This document shows, piece by piece, positions 1-9,711 of a stretch of 64,000 bases of DNA. The first letter of the stretch is position 1. Every line of letters begins with the position of its first letter. The position numbers and the translations under genes were made by a program. A model generated the notes under the pieces. The model worked only from the letters and a program-made list of their open reading frames with translations, searched no databases and was not told the DNA's origin. The stretch is from Salvia splendens (Eukaryota > Streptophyta > Magnoliopsida > Lamiales > Lamiaceae). The stretch lies in the NCBI RefSeq assembly GCF_004379255.2, contig NC_056032.1:30973322-31037321 (forward strand). The letters are read 5' to 3'.

Positions 1-2
1 AA

Positions 3-1460
3 GGGGAGACCGAGGAAGCAATACCAGATGCATTTCCCGAGAAACATATGTATTATCTGGAAGGTTCACCTAGACCTATCAGATGGGAAGATATAATGGC
101 AGTGACGGGTCCAGGAGATGCGGAAAAAGGAAAATGCCAGATAAACGCTGAGCCATGGTTCGCGGACCTAGCAAATTACTTGGTTACCAGAGAAGTGCCC
201 AGTTCCCAAGAAATTTCTCGGGCCCAGAAGATGAAACTGAAAAGCGAAGCCAAGTACTATTTTTGGGACGACCCGTATCTATGGAGGATGGGAGCTGACC
301 AAGTAATTAGGAGATGTATTCCAGAGTGGGAACAAAGGGATGTGCTGAACCATTGCCACGCTCTAGCGTGTGGAGGTCACTTTGGACCGAGGAAGACCGC
401 GAGGAAGGTGTTAGACAGAGGGTTTTACTGGCCTACATTGCATAAGGATGCGTTCGAATTCTGTCATAATTGTGAAAGGTATCAACAGACTGGGGATTTC
501 TCCAAAAGAGATGAAATGCCGCAAGTCCCTGTGATCGTTTATGAGATTTTCGACGTCTGGGGAATGGACTTCATGTGTCCATTTCCATCTTCATATGGGA
601 AGGCATACATACTTGTGGCGGTGGACTATGTTTCGAAATGGATAGAGGCCAAGGCTGCTACCTCTTGTGAAGCCGGTGAGGTGGCCAAATTCCTTAAGTC
701 TAATATTTTTGGTAGGTATGGAGTGCCTAGGGCTGTTATTTCGGATCAAGGAACTCACTTCCGGAACTGAACGATTGAAGCTTTGATGAAAAAATATGGA
801 GTCCACCACAGGTTGTCCACATTATATCATCCTCAGTCTAACGGCCAGGAGGAAATATCAAATAGGGAGATCAAAGCAATACTAGAGAAGACGGTGAATC
901 CGTCAAGGAAAGACTGGAGTAAGAGGCTTGACGACGCATTATGGGCTTACAGGACAGCATATAAGATGCCTATTTGGGATGTCTCCGTACAGATTAGTGC
1001 TCGGCAAGATGTGCCACTTGCCAGTGGAACTGGAGCACAAGGCATACTGGGCGGTCAAGGAGATTAACATGAACCCTCGAGCTTGTGAGGAAGAGAGAAA
1101 TTGCAGCTCCAGGAGTTGGAAGAATCGAGGCTTGAGTCGTACGAGTCCGTGATGTGGTACAAGGAAAAGACCAAGCTCTGGCATGATAAGAATCTCCGGA
1201 CCAAGGAACTACAAGTTGGGCAGAAAGTTCTCATGTTCCAGTCCAGGCTTAAGCTAATGCCTGGAAAGGTAAAGTCCAAGTGGATCGGACCATATACTAT
1301 CGTTGGCCTTCGCGCAAATGGAGCAGTAGAGATCCAAGGAGGTGCCTCGAATTCTGTGCCTTTCCTCGTCAATGGTCATCGTGTGAAGGTATTTCGGGAT
1401 AAATCGGAGCTGTGTGTAGTGGACGAAGTGCCTCTACGCGCACTCCCTGATATCGCCTAA
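3..1460 (+). pseudogene. Ty3/gypsy integrase region (element A), broken
   Basis: Coding remains of a retroviral-type integrase, which joins element cDNA to the host chromosome. The frame is already open at the window edge. A zinc-binding H-H-C-C region is visible (HCHALACGGH, then CHNC near 460-473). The DDE core follows: Asp in GMDF at 567, Asp in SDQGTHF at 744, Glu after NGQE at 852. A TGA at 768-770 interrupts the core in the same frame. Frameshifts near 970 and near 1100 separate the remaining C-terminal part, which ends at 1460 with the usual GPYTIV and GHRVK stretches. No chromodomain is seen. The gene cannot make a full integrase. Confidence 0.88.
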
Positions 1461-2046
1461 CCAGTCTAGGAAGGAAGTGTTCTTGAAGAAATCCTGGGTA
1501 AAGTAAATTGAGAAGTTTTTTTATCCATGCCCTGACCCAGGGAATCTCAAGAATACTTGAAAGAAAGTGTAAATATTTAATTGATTTCCTTAAATCGAGA
1601 AAACCCAGACAAATCAGGAAAAAATAATCTTTCAAAAATATTTTCGAAATCTCAGGCTCCTTAGGGAATTTTTCTTCGTACTGTCATATCCTTGACCTAG
1701 GAGTCTGGCGTTTTTTTTAGTTTGATTTTTTTCTAAGTATGATATTGCAGAGCATTCACATGGGGTAGGGAGTTGAGGAGTAAAATTTTGGAGGGAGTTG
1801 GCACCGGTTCGAATTTCAAAAGGTAACTTTATGCAGAGGCGTACGGTCGCTCGCGTCACGCCTGCAACCGCCTGCAAAACCGTCCTCCCATACCTACAGG
1901 CTATAACCATGCTTTCTCTTTTATTTTCCATATCATACTCACTCTTTCCACAAAAAAAACCCCAAATTTCCTCTCTCATATTCTCTCTCTAACCCTAATC
2001 AACAAGTTTTTTCTTCCAAGTTCTTGCGAATTCTACAGATTTCGCC
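1461..2046 (+). other. Non-coding spacer between pol and accessory ORF of element A
   Basis: No convincing reading frame. The stretch lies where Athila-type elements have untranslated sequence between pol and the downstream accessory ORF. It ends in a pyrimidine-rich run (about 1950-2030) just before the accessory ATG at 2047, which could hold a splice acceptor or leader. That role is inference. Confidence 0.5.
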
Positions 2047-2763
2047 ATGGAGAACACACAAAACACAGGAAGCACCTCTGGATCTGCCGAATCTAACGCA
2101 GCGTCATTCATGGCCGATCTTTTGCAGAAACTTGGGGGCCAGAGGAGGCGATAAAGGCGTTCGCCATTTTCACCACTATGATGGGGAAGACCACATCGGC
2201 CGCAACAACCACTGCACCACCGCCACCACAAGTTTCAGAGACTGCAAAACCCCAACCGGAGGCCGTACATTCGATGGCCGAACCAGCCACCAGTGTAGCA
2301 GGAACAACCACAGTAAAAGTACCTGAGGAGGAGGTGGATCTGGCTGCGGGTTTGGAGCTTTTGGCGGTCAGTGAACCAAGGTTAGACCATGTTTTTGAGA
2401 GGGAAACCTCTGCCATTACTGCTGTTGGTGTATCTGAGGGGGTAGCCCCTGTTCTTGCTGCTATTGATGTCGTTGAGAAAGAAACATGTGTTGTGTCTGG
2501 AAGTGTGGTTGTATCTGCTGTTTTGTCTATTTGTAAACTTGAGGGGGAAACCCCTGGTAATTGTGGGAGAATTTCGGAGGGGGAAACCCTAGAACGTGTT
2601 GAGGGCGACGAGGCCTTAATTTCTGAGAAGGCTATGGAGGGGGAAACCCTAGAAAAAGTTGGGGGTGATGAGGCCCATGTCTCTGTTGAACACGATGATG
2701 AGGGGAGGACCCCTGAAAAGGTTGTGGGGATTGAGACCCACAATGAACAAGATTTGGTTGGGG
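2047..2763 (+). pseudogene. Accessory (Athila ORF1/env-position) protein of element A, N-terminal half
   Basis: Starts at ATG 2047 (MENTQNTGSTSGS) with a low-complexity, hydrophilic N-terminus. A one-base shift near 2145 moves the frame to the one open from about 2150 on. From about 2520 it encodes tandem 20-21 residue repeats around EGETL/EGRTP. The frame is interrupted at 2763 by element B and resumes at 13996: joining GTT GGG G to CA ACC CCT restores a continuous frame. The flanks TGGGG (2759-2763) and AGGGG (13991-13995) look like a 5-bp target duplication with one substitution. The function of this protein family is unknown; its place downstream of pol is typical of Athila elements. Confidence 0.75.
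2520..2763 (+). repeat. Tandem ~60-63 bp coding repeat (GET peptide repeat)
   Basis: The sequence GAGGGGGAAACCC with variants recurs at about 2540, 2577, 2637 and 2700, giving repeats of 20-21 residues with core EGETLE(R/K)V and an acidic tail. The same pattern continues after element B (GATPLLSKEGEALV at about 13996-14035). A second copy of the whole block lies at about 12235-12457. Confidence 0.7.
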
Positions 2764-4205
2764 TGGACCCCTGTTTATATCACAAGGGTGAAAGAGCAGG
2801 TTTGTGTAGGTGTCGTTTCAAGCAATGGATGTATCCTACTGATCAGTATGGAAGTCCCTGCTAAACCTGAACCCGGTAATTCCTCAACCCTCTTTTACTG
2901 GGTAGTATAGTGAAGGTAGGGGTCGAATCCCACAGAGATGAATGCGTTTTGGGAATTGTGGTGATATTCTGGAAAGGTTTGGTTAGCTACCACGCTTTGG
3001 GTTGAGACTTATCTAGGCTGGAATTTAAGGTAGTACTCTACTGACTAGGAGGCGGGAGAGATGTTAAACAGACGGCTGTGTACGTGTGAGTGGGGAACAT
3101 GATGTTTGGCTAATAAATGTAGAAGGTACGAGTTTACTATAAAAGACTAAATGGAATATCAGAGGGAAAGAGGTAGTTAGGCGACTAGACCTGCAGATCT
3201 GAAAAGTATCAACTGAAAAGTAAGGACAAAAGTAAAAAGCAAAAGAAAAAAGTAACTAAAAAGTAAATGTGGTCCCAAATTTGGATGTGGACATTGTCTT
3301 CTCCAACAAGTTTGAACACAAATCAAACAACTCAGGTTCCATGAACGAGAAATGCAAATTAACAACTTCACAAAAAACAGATCTATAATGTAAACTCCAA
3401 ATCAAAAGATTAAACTAACGAAACTGAAATTACGCTTACTGGGTAACATGCAAGGTGGTAGAATAACGTAAACTCGGATTTCACACTAAGACACTTCTGG
3501 AAAAATAAATCTAAACAACCACTGAACTAACAAATCACAGATCGAACAACTCCAAATGAAATCATGCTTCCAACACTTAGAAATTACTACAACAACTAGA
3601 TCTAAGCTACCTAGGCAGAATGAAACAGATTTGAACAGAAAGAGATGCATAAAAACAACTTCATTGCATAAAACATATAGATCTCAACAAAACACTTCAA
3701 AGGATGATAAGTACTGAAAATGCAGCAGATCCAACGAAAGAAAACAAGTAAAGGTTAACTAAGAAAGCGAATAAAGATTGTTTTGCCACTCCGAGCGATG
3801 AAACTGCTACGACTACGGAATAAACTGGCTGGAACGGTGGAAGGCGAATCTCCGGCGGACTTCTGGAACTTTAGGTGACCATGGTTATAGCGAGGAATGA
3901 GAATATGAAAGACTAGGCTGAAGGACTGATCTGCCGAGAGAGAACTACTCTAACTAAGAGTGTTTTTCCTAAAGTTAATGATGTTTTCTCTCTCTAGGTG
4001 GCTTCCTTTTATAGGGAGGCTTGCCCTTGATTTTTAGGGTAGACTCTCTTCGCGAAATGACCCTTTTGCCCTTACTTGTGGCTGATCTTCCCAGCAATCC
4101 TTATTCTCCATCTCGAGCCTTTTTGGCATGCATAATGGCCAGTATAGCAACATTCTGATGCACGTTATACTGACCAGTAACCAAGGCCTAGAATACGACT
4201 TATCA
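2764..4205 (-). repeat. 3' LTR of element B
   Basis: Direct repeat of 12458-13990, about 90 bp shorter because of a deletion near 4130-4170 relative to the other copy (region around 13835-13950). The minus-strand 5' end (TGATAAGTCG) follows AAGTGTGAGCAGTT in the position of the polypurine tract. The inner border at 2764 is inferred from the flanking TGGGG/AGGGG and the restored reading frame. The block GGGGTCGAATCCCACAGAG near 2930 resembles the end regions of the LTRs of A and C. Confidence 0.8.
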
Positions 4206-6002
4206 AACTGCTCACACTTACCACATGCGTGTCCTCAAGCTTGAAGAACAAACATAAAGAAATAAGTCAAATTCTAGCCTGGTTACACCCCTGACCGACT
4301 CTATCCTGCCCTAGACTCTAACTATGACGCAAAGAAAACACATAACAAAGACAAACACATAAAAGAAAACTAAAATACTTAGACACATTAACACAGTAAT
4401 TGGGCTATATTTTCAACCATCCCTCCCCTCGGGATCAGGTGCAATCCGGCCTTAGACAGTCTTGAACTTCCGCCGCCCCCCTTTTCTCTCCCAGTCAGTA
4501 TATCCGCTCGTCAGGATCGCCTAAACTTTCGGCCAAACACTAGGTTCACTCAATCACTCATACCTCTCCGGGAATGTTAGGACTGTTCTCTCTAAATGCT
4601 AGACCACAGATGCTTTGGACTTAGATCTCACGTGCAGCTACTGAAGGGCTTTAAGGTTTGTAACGGGGCTATTGGTTGTAGTGTTTGGGGTGGATGTTCC
4701 TAAGACTCTAAGGTTCAAAAATTTCCACTTTATTTGGTGCGTGGGATCTGTGTGTACTCGGGCTCTTGGTTGTTGCTTCTTTCGGCCTGTGTTTCTGACC
4801 ATAACCTCCAACTGGTCAGTAGCTCCTTGTGGCTTCGCCACCCTTATTCCCTCTTTTTTGTGGTCAAGTATTTCTGACCATTTTTTTCTTCTCGAGCTTC
4901 CCAATCTTCCCTCCAGTTGAATTCTTCTTTCTTGCGCACCTTTCTGGCTAGTTGCTTTCCATGCCTTGCATACACAATTCCAGGGGCTAGGGGTTATATC
5001 TGGGTATGTGTATGGCTAGAAAGTGGGGTTCTAAGGGTTGGAAAATAAATATTTTTTTGGGGGGGGGGGGTTTCCTACTGCCTTCAGTGTTGCTACACGC
5101 AGTCACTTCACCCTAGGCACCTTGTGGCAGACACTCTTTTCTTTTCTGAATTAGTGGAAAGTGGTTCCACTTAAGGCTTATAACTCACATTTTAAGAGGG
5201 CTTTCGTGTTTGGCTCTGAGGATGGGCTTTTCTTTCATACTGCATCATCTATCCTGGCTAGGAGGTACTAAGGGGGGTGGTTTCTGTTTTCCAGCATGTC
5301 GTATCTCCCTCAATTCCCCTCACCGTCAGCTCAGGACAGTTGAGTTTTAAGCCCAATCAACACACAAAAGAAAAAAAACTAGACCTAACAAGACACTAAC
5401 ACAAGCACAAACACAAACCACACATATACACATACATCATACTGGCCATTGCATCCCCCTCCCACTTCACAAGTGTCTGCCCTCAGATAAGGCTATGAAG
5501 TGGAAAAGGTAATGGCCAGTATGTTGACACACACAAAACAAGCACAACGACATACTAAAACTGAAAACTTCTCACACATAGACAATAGAATAGGCTAAGT
5601 GGAAGAATGTAAAACCTAAACAGAAACCAACAATACGAAACATGTATATACAACAAACTCCTCACACTTAGACTATATAATAGGCTAAGTATGAGTTGAC
5701 ATGCATACGAAAAAGAAAACAGAAAACACAAACACATGCGCCAAAAATAGCAAACCCTGACTTCTCACACTTAGACAATTGCGTAGGCTAAGTGTTATGA
5801 AAAGGGTTTGCTCACATACTACACAGATTATACTACCTAAAAAAAACAGCAAAACACAATTAAAATACGAAAAACTAAAAACTGAAAATAAAAAGAAAAC
5901 TAACTTGTCATGGGGGAGGGAGTGCGGTCACATGTTCCTCCTGCTCCTTCGCGGGGCAGGCAGTGGTGCAGGTGGTTCTTCCGGTTGTTCCTCCTCATTC
6001 TC
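4206..6002 (-). other. 3' untranslated region of element B with hairpins
   Basis: No coding potential in the sense of B. Three imperfect inverted repeats of the type CTCACACTTAGAC...GGCTAAGTGTGAG occur at about 5566-5597, 5652-5699 and 5760-5798, and a longer one around CACTTCACAAG...GAAGTGG at about 5459-5505. The same motifs occur in the 3' region of element A. A run of 12 G lies at about 5058-5070. The last bases before the LTR on the minus strand are ...AAGTGTGAGCAGTT. Confidence 0.65.
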
Positions 6003-9000
6003 TTACTGCTTGTTCCCAGATTCTACCGACTCTTCAGCATCTCCTTCCTCTTGTTCCGCTTCTTCTTTCTGCTTTGCTTCTTTCGTCTCGGGTATTACTT
6101 CCTCTGATACTCGTGGTTCATTAGTTCGGCCTCTGTGGCCACTCGGTCCAGATTCACGGACCAACTTCCCGGTTCCCAACTTGTTCAAGATTCCTTCCAT
6201 CACAGTTGCCAAACGGCTTAACTCCGCTCTTGCTTTTCGATTCTCTTCCGCCAATTCTTCCACTGTTTTTTCCAACCTCTCCTGCCTCTGCTCCTGCGCT
6301 GGTGTTCCCTGGGCTGCCGTCGCTCTCCCTGTAGGCATAGCTTCTTCTCCCATTGCATAGAAACGTGGTACGCCCTGCCTCATGTAAACGGTGTTCGTTC
6401 GGACAAACAAAGGTGTATCAAAGAGACCAGGAGGGTCCACCATGATCTGGTCGGATAAGTCTTCGGCCTCCGTGATGATGATGTTGTTTCTGACGAACAC
6501 TCCCAAGATATGGCAGAGAGTGAGGTTTCTCGTTGGGTGGGTGAATAGATGGCATTGGTACGCTGTCCAGATGCCTAGATGTAATTTCTTTCTGCGCTTC
6601 GCGCACCACAGAAGGTATAACTCTGTCATTGATGTTCTTACCGCGGAGTTCGACTGCTCCAACAAAATTGAAATCCAGGTAAAGCTGTACCAGACGCAAA
6701 ATCGGGTTGTTGAAGTGGACGGAGCGGGAAATCGTGGACTGGAACTGCCCTGCGTCAGGGTGAGTAAGTTCCTCCCAGGCTTCCTGGGGCTCAAATTCGA
6801 TGTGCCTCCGGGGAATTCCCCTCTCCCTACTTCTCCATTCTGGCCCTATGGCCTCTCCTAAACTACACATTCCCAATCTGACCGTCCACTCAATCAAGCT
6901 CATGCTCACCTCTCTTCCGAATACCCTAAAGGTTATGGTCTCTTCATCCAGATCCGTAGTGACCTTGAATCTAAAGGTAGTAAAAAACTCATTTGCCAGC
7001 CTTATAGGTATACTCGGATCCCCATTCTCCAACAACCAATCAAAACCCAACGCACGCAAATGCAATAAGAGGGGCTCACGGGAATTCAATTCATCAAGTG
7101 CTGGGAAAAAGAGTACCTTCCCACTCTTAATCTGCTTGCTGCCGTCGTCCTTGTCATCAAACGCATCCTGAAGCTTTTTAGTGCTGAAGTGCTTCACGTC
7201 TTCTATTAGCTCGTCAGTGAGCTCCACCTTCCAACGTCGGTACTTCAATCTTTCCACGGGATGATGCATCAACTCTCGATGGTTGTGTGGGAGCTGTTTC
7301 TCGCCATACTCCTCGTCCTCTAGGGAGACGTCACTTTCTGACCCTGATTCTTCACTTGCGGTATACTCACTGTCACTCAGCTCCTTTCGGCACGATGGGG
7401 CTCTCTGATCTGACTCTGTGATGGCGATGCCGGTGTTGACCGTGCGTTGCTTCTTGCTGCTTGGTTTTTTCTTAACAGGGGCTTTCCCCTTCCTTTTCCT
7501 CTCATTGCGGTATCTGTCCTCATCTCCGTCTTCATTTTCCTCCGGTCTCTCCTCTGTTGGTGTTGAAGGCTCCTTTTGGGCAGTAGACTGGGTCTCCAAG
7601 CGGATATGGGTACTGTCATCTCCTGGTTCTGGGTGACCTACTGACTCCGATGCGAGGTCCAGACCCTCAGCCATCTTGTCAGTTTCTTTTCTCTGGTCAC
7701 TCGGGGTGGGTGAGACCACCTCGGTTGCTGTCGAGGCATCTTTCAAGTTGGTAGCCGACAAGGATTCCTCCCCAGGTTTTGTAGGAGTAGCCCTGTCTTC
7801 TTCACTAGAGATTTCCAACGCACTTGCTGCCGTGTTTGCTCCTGCCTTGCTGGATGTCCATTTCCCGAGGTATCTTTGCAATACTCTCTTTGGCTTCAGC
7901 CGTTCTGCCTTTGGATCACCTTTCAACACCAATTTTCTTTTAACTGATTTCGGTTTCAATACTGGTGGTACCACCTGCTCTGGTTCCGCTGGTTGTACCT
8001 CGGTATCCTTCTCCTCGATTTGTGTATCACTCTCCCCTGCTTCTGGCTGGGGATTCACCGACTTCGGCTCTTCCTCTTCGGTCTGTTTCTCTTCCACCTT
8101 GCCTACTGGCTGGTGGGCTCGGCCTTCTGGGTCGTTCCTTGTACCAGCTTCTTCACTCTCTCCTACTGCCTCCGATGCGAGGTGCAGACCCTCAGCCATC
8201 TCGGCAGTGCCATCTTCCATCCTGGTTACCTCATTCAAAAGCTCCTCAAACTCCTCATCAGTCATAAGGACTTTCTTTCTGGCCGTTTCGTTCAGATCTA
8301 TCCCCTCCCTTTCCATTCCTTGGGGAACGAGTTCTGCTACCGGTGTTCTCTCCGATTCATCTTCTTCCTCCCGACTCTTCTGCTCCTCGCTTGCTTTCCA
8401 TTCGCCTTCCCCTAGGTCAGAGTCATAATAGGCAGAAAGAGGGTCAACATCCATTGGTTTGATTTGTTGGCGAGTCGAGGAGGGTTTTGAGGATTCTGAT
8501 GGTGCGGTCGTCAAGGGAGATTTCTTTTCTGGTGGGATTGTTGAGGAAGTTGGAATGGAAGTCGGTGGGTGCACTGTGGGTTGAACATTTGTTTCTGGGG
8601 TAGGTACTATCGGGGTTCCTCCGGTCATGATTGATCCGCCTCCGATTTGGCTAAAACCTACCAACACAGCCGCCCAATCTTTATTTGGGTCCTGCTGCCT
8701 GAGGAACTCCGCCAGTTCGTTCAAGGGAATCATCGTCGGAGCCTGAGGAATCGGCTCTTGTGGTTGCGGTTGTGGGTTTGGCGGCCGCTCTTCAGTCGGC
8801 GGTTGTATTTCTGGGGTTTCAGCTCGGAGGTTTGAAGAGGGTCTCACCGAGGCTTGTTTGTTGACCGCTTTCTTTAAATCAACTTGTTGGGAAAGTGTGT
8901 CTGCGGTTAGAAGGTTTTTTGCAGCATCCCCCTCTTTTTCTAATTCACCATCTGAGAATTCCTCTGTATTGGCTAGTAGTTGAGCCCATGCGGCTCCAAT

Positions 9001-9100
9001 ATTCTGATTTCTGACAAAAGTTCATAATTGTTTTTTCTATCTCGTCATCAGTCAACCCTTGGCTGCTGATCAGATCGCACCATGCAACTGCTTCTACATC
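6003..9100 (-). pseudogene. Accessory (Athila ORF1-type) protein of element B, fused behind protease
   Basis: Long acidic and proline-rich N-terminal part (about 8850-7400), then a folded domain (about 7200-6500) with the motif FDWLLENG and a stretch EFFTTFRFKVTTDLD...ITFRVFG that closely matches the corresponding part of element A (EFFSTFRLKSTTDLD...ITFRLFN). A frameshift near 6500 leads into the C-terminal part (6003-6490), which has a predicted coiled coil (QERLEKTVEELAEENRKA). Upstream the frame opens without its own clear start: codons run from about 9000 down, after a TGA at about 9104 and a frame change near 9010-9020. This looks like a deletion junction between pol and the accessory ORF. 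Function unknown. Confidence 0.75.
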
Positions 9101-9106
9101 AGCCTG

Positions 9107-9679
9107 TCAATACACATCCAACGCTTGGAGTTTTTCCTGCAATAATTCGGTCTCAAGAGAATCTTGGACTAGGGGGTCAATTACATCAACATAGCATAGA
9201 TTTTCATAATCGATAGGCTTCTTCATGGTCTCATTGATATCAAAAGTAAATTTCTCCCCATGGAAATCTATGCAAATCGTCCCCTCAGCCATGTCCACGA
9301 TTGTCTTAGCTGTCCTAAAAAACGGTCTCCCTAACAATATACCGCTAGACTCCCTAGCTTCAGACTCACTCATCTTGATCACATAAAAGTCAGCAAGATA
9401 AGTAAAATCATGCACTCTCACCAACGCATTTTCTAACACACCCTCAGGATTTATGGATGACCTATCAGCCAGTTGGATTAATACCCTAGTGCTTGTCAAC
9501 TTCACTCCTTTCAACCGGTTATAGATTGACAATGGCATGACATTTATAGACGCTCCCAGATCACACATTGCATGCTCAACCTTTACATCTCTTATAATTA
9601 TAGGTAGAGTGAACATACCTGGATCGGCCCTCTTGGGCGGTAGCTTCTCCTGCACTATTGCTGACGCTATCCCTTCCAC
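9107..9679 (-). pseudogene. Retroviral-type aspartic protease (element B)
   Basis: Contains the active-site segment CDLGASINVMP, the Athila form of D-[ST]-G-A-S, and the flap-side stretch GILLGRPF. It would cleave the gag-pol polyprotein. The equivalent segment in element C is CDLSASINVLP. The frame ends at a TGA; in-frame codons after it (WCDLISSQGLTDDE) match the segment after protease in C (WCEEMNTQGLTDEE), so the stop is a mutation and not the natural end. RT should follow but is missing. Confidence 0.85.
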
Positions 9680-9711
9680 CTTGATTTTTCCATTCTCATG
9701 GGCCTTCCCAG

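Noticed and set aside
2178..2864. A 228-codon plus-strand frame that could be taken for one gene
   Set aside because: It is a fusion of A's accessory ORF (to 2763) with B's LTR (from 2764). The last 33 codons are LTR sequence, and the same frame occurs at 12187-12558 in the duplicated block.
4638..4920. Overlapping frames of 82-88 codons on both strands
   Set aside because: They lie in the 3' untranslated region of element B, have no start context or domain, and are not matched in element A.
7676..8428. Plus-strand frame of 250 codons
   Set aside because: Antisense shadow of element B's accessory ORF; Ser-rich composition, no motif.
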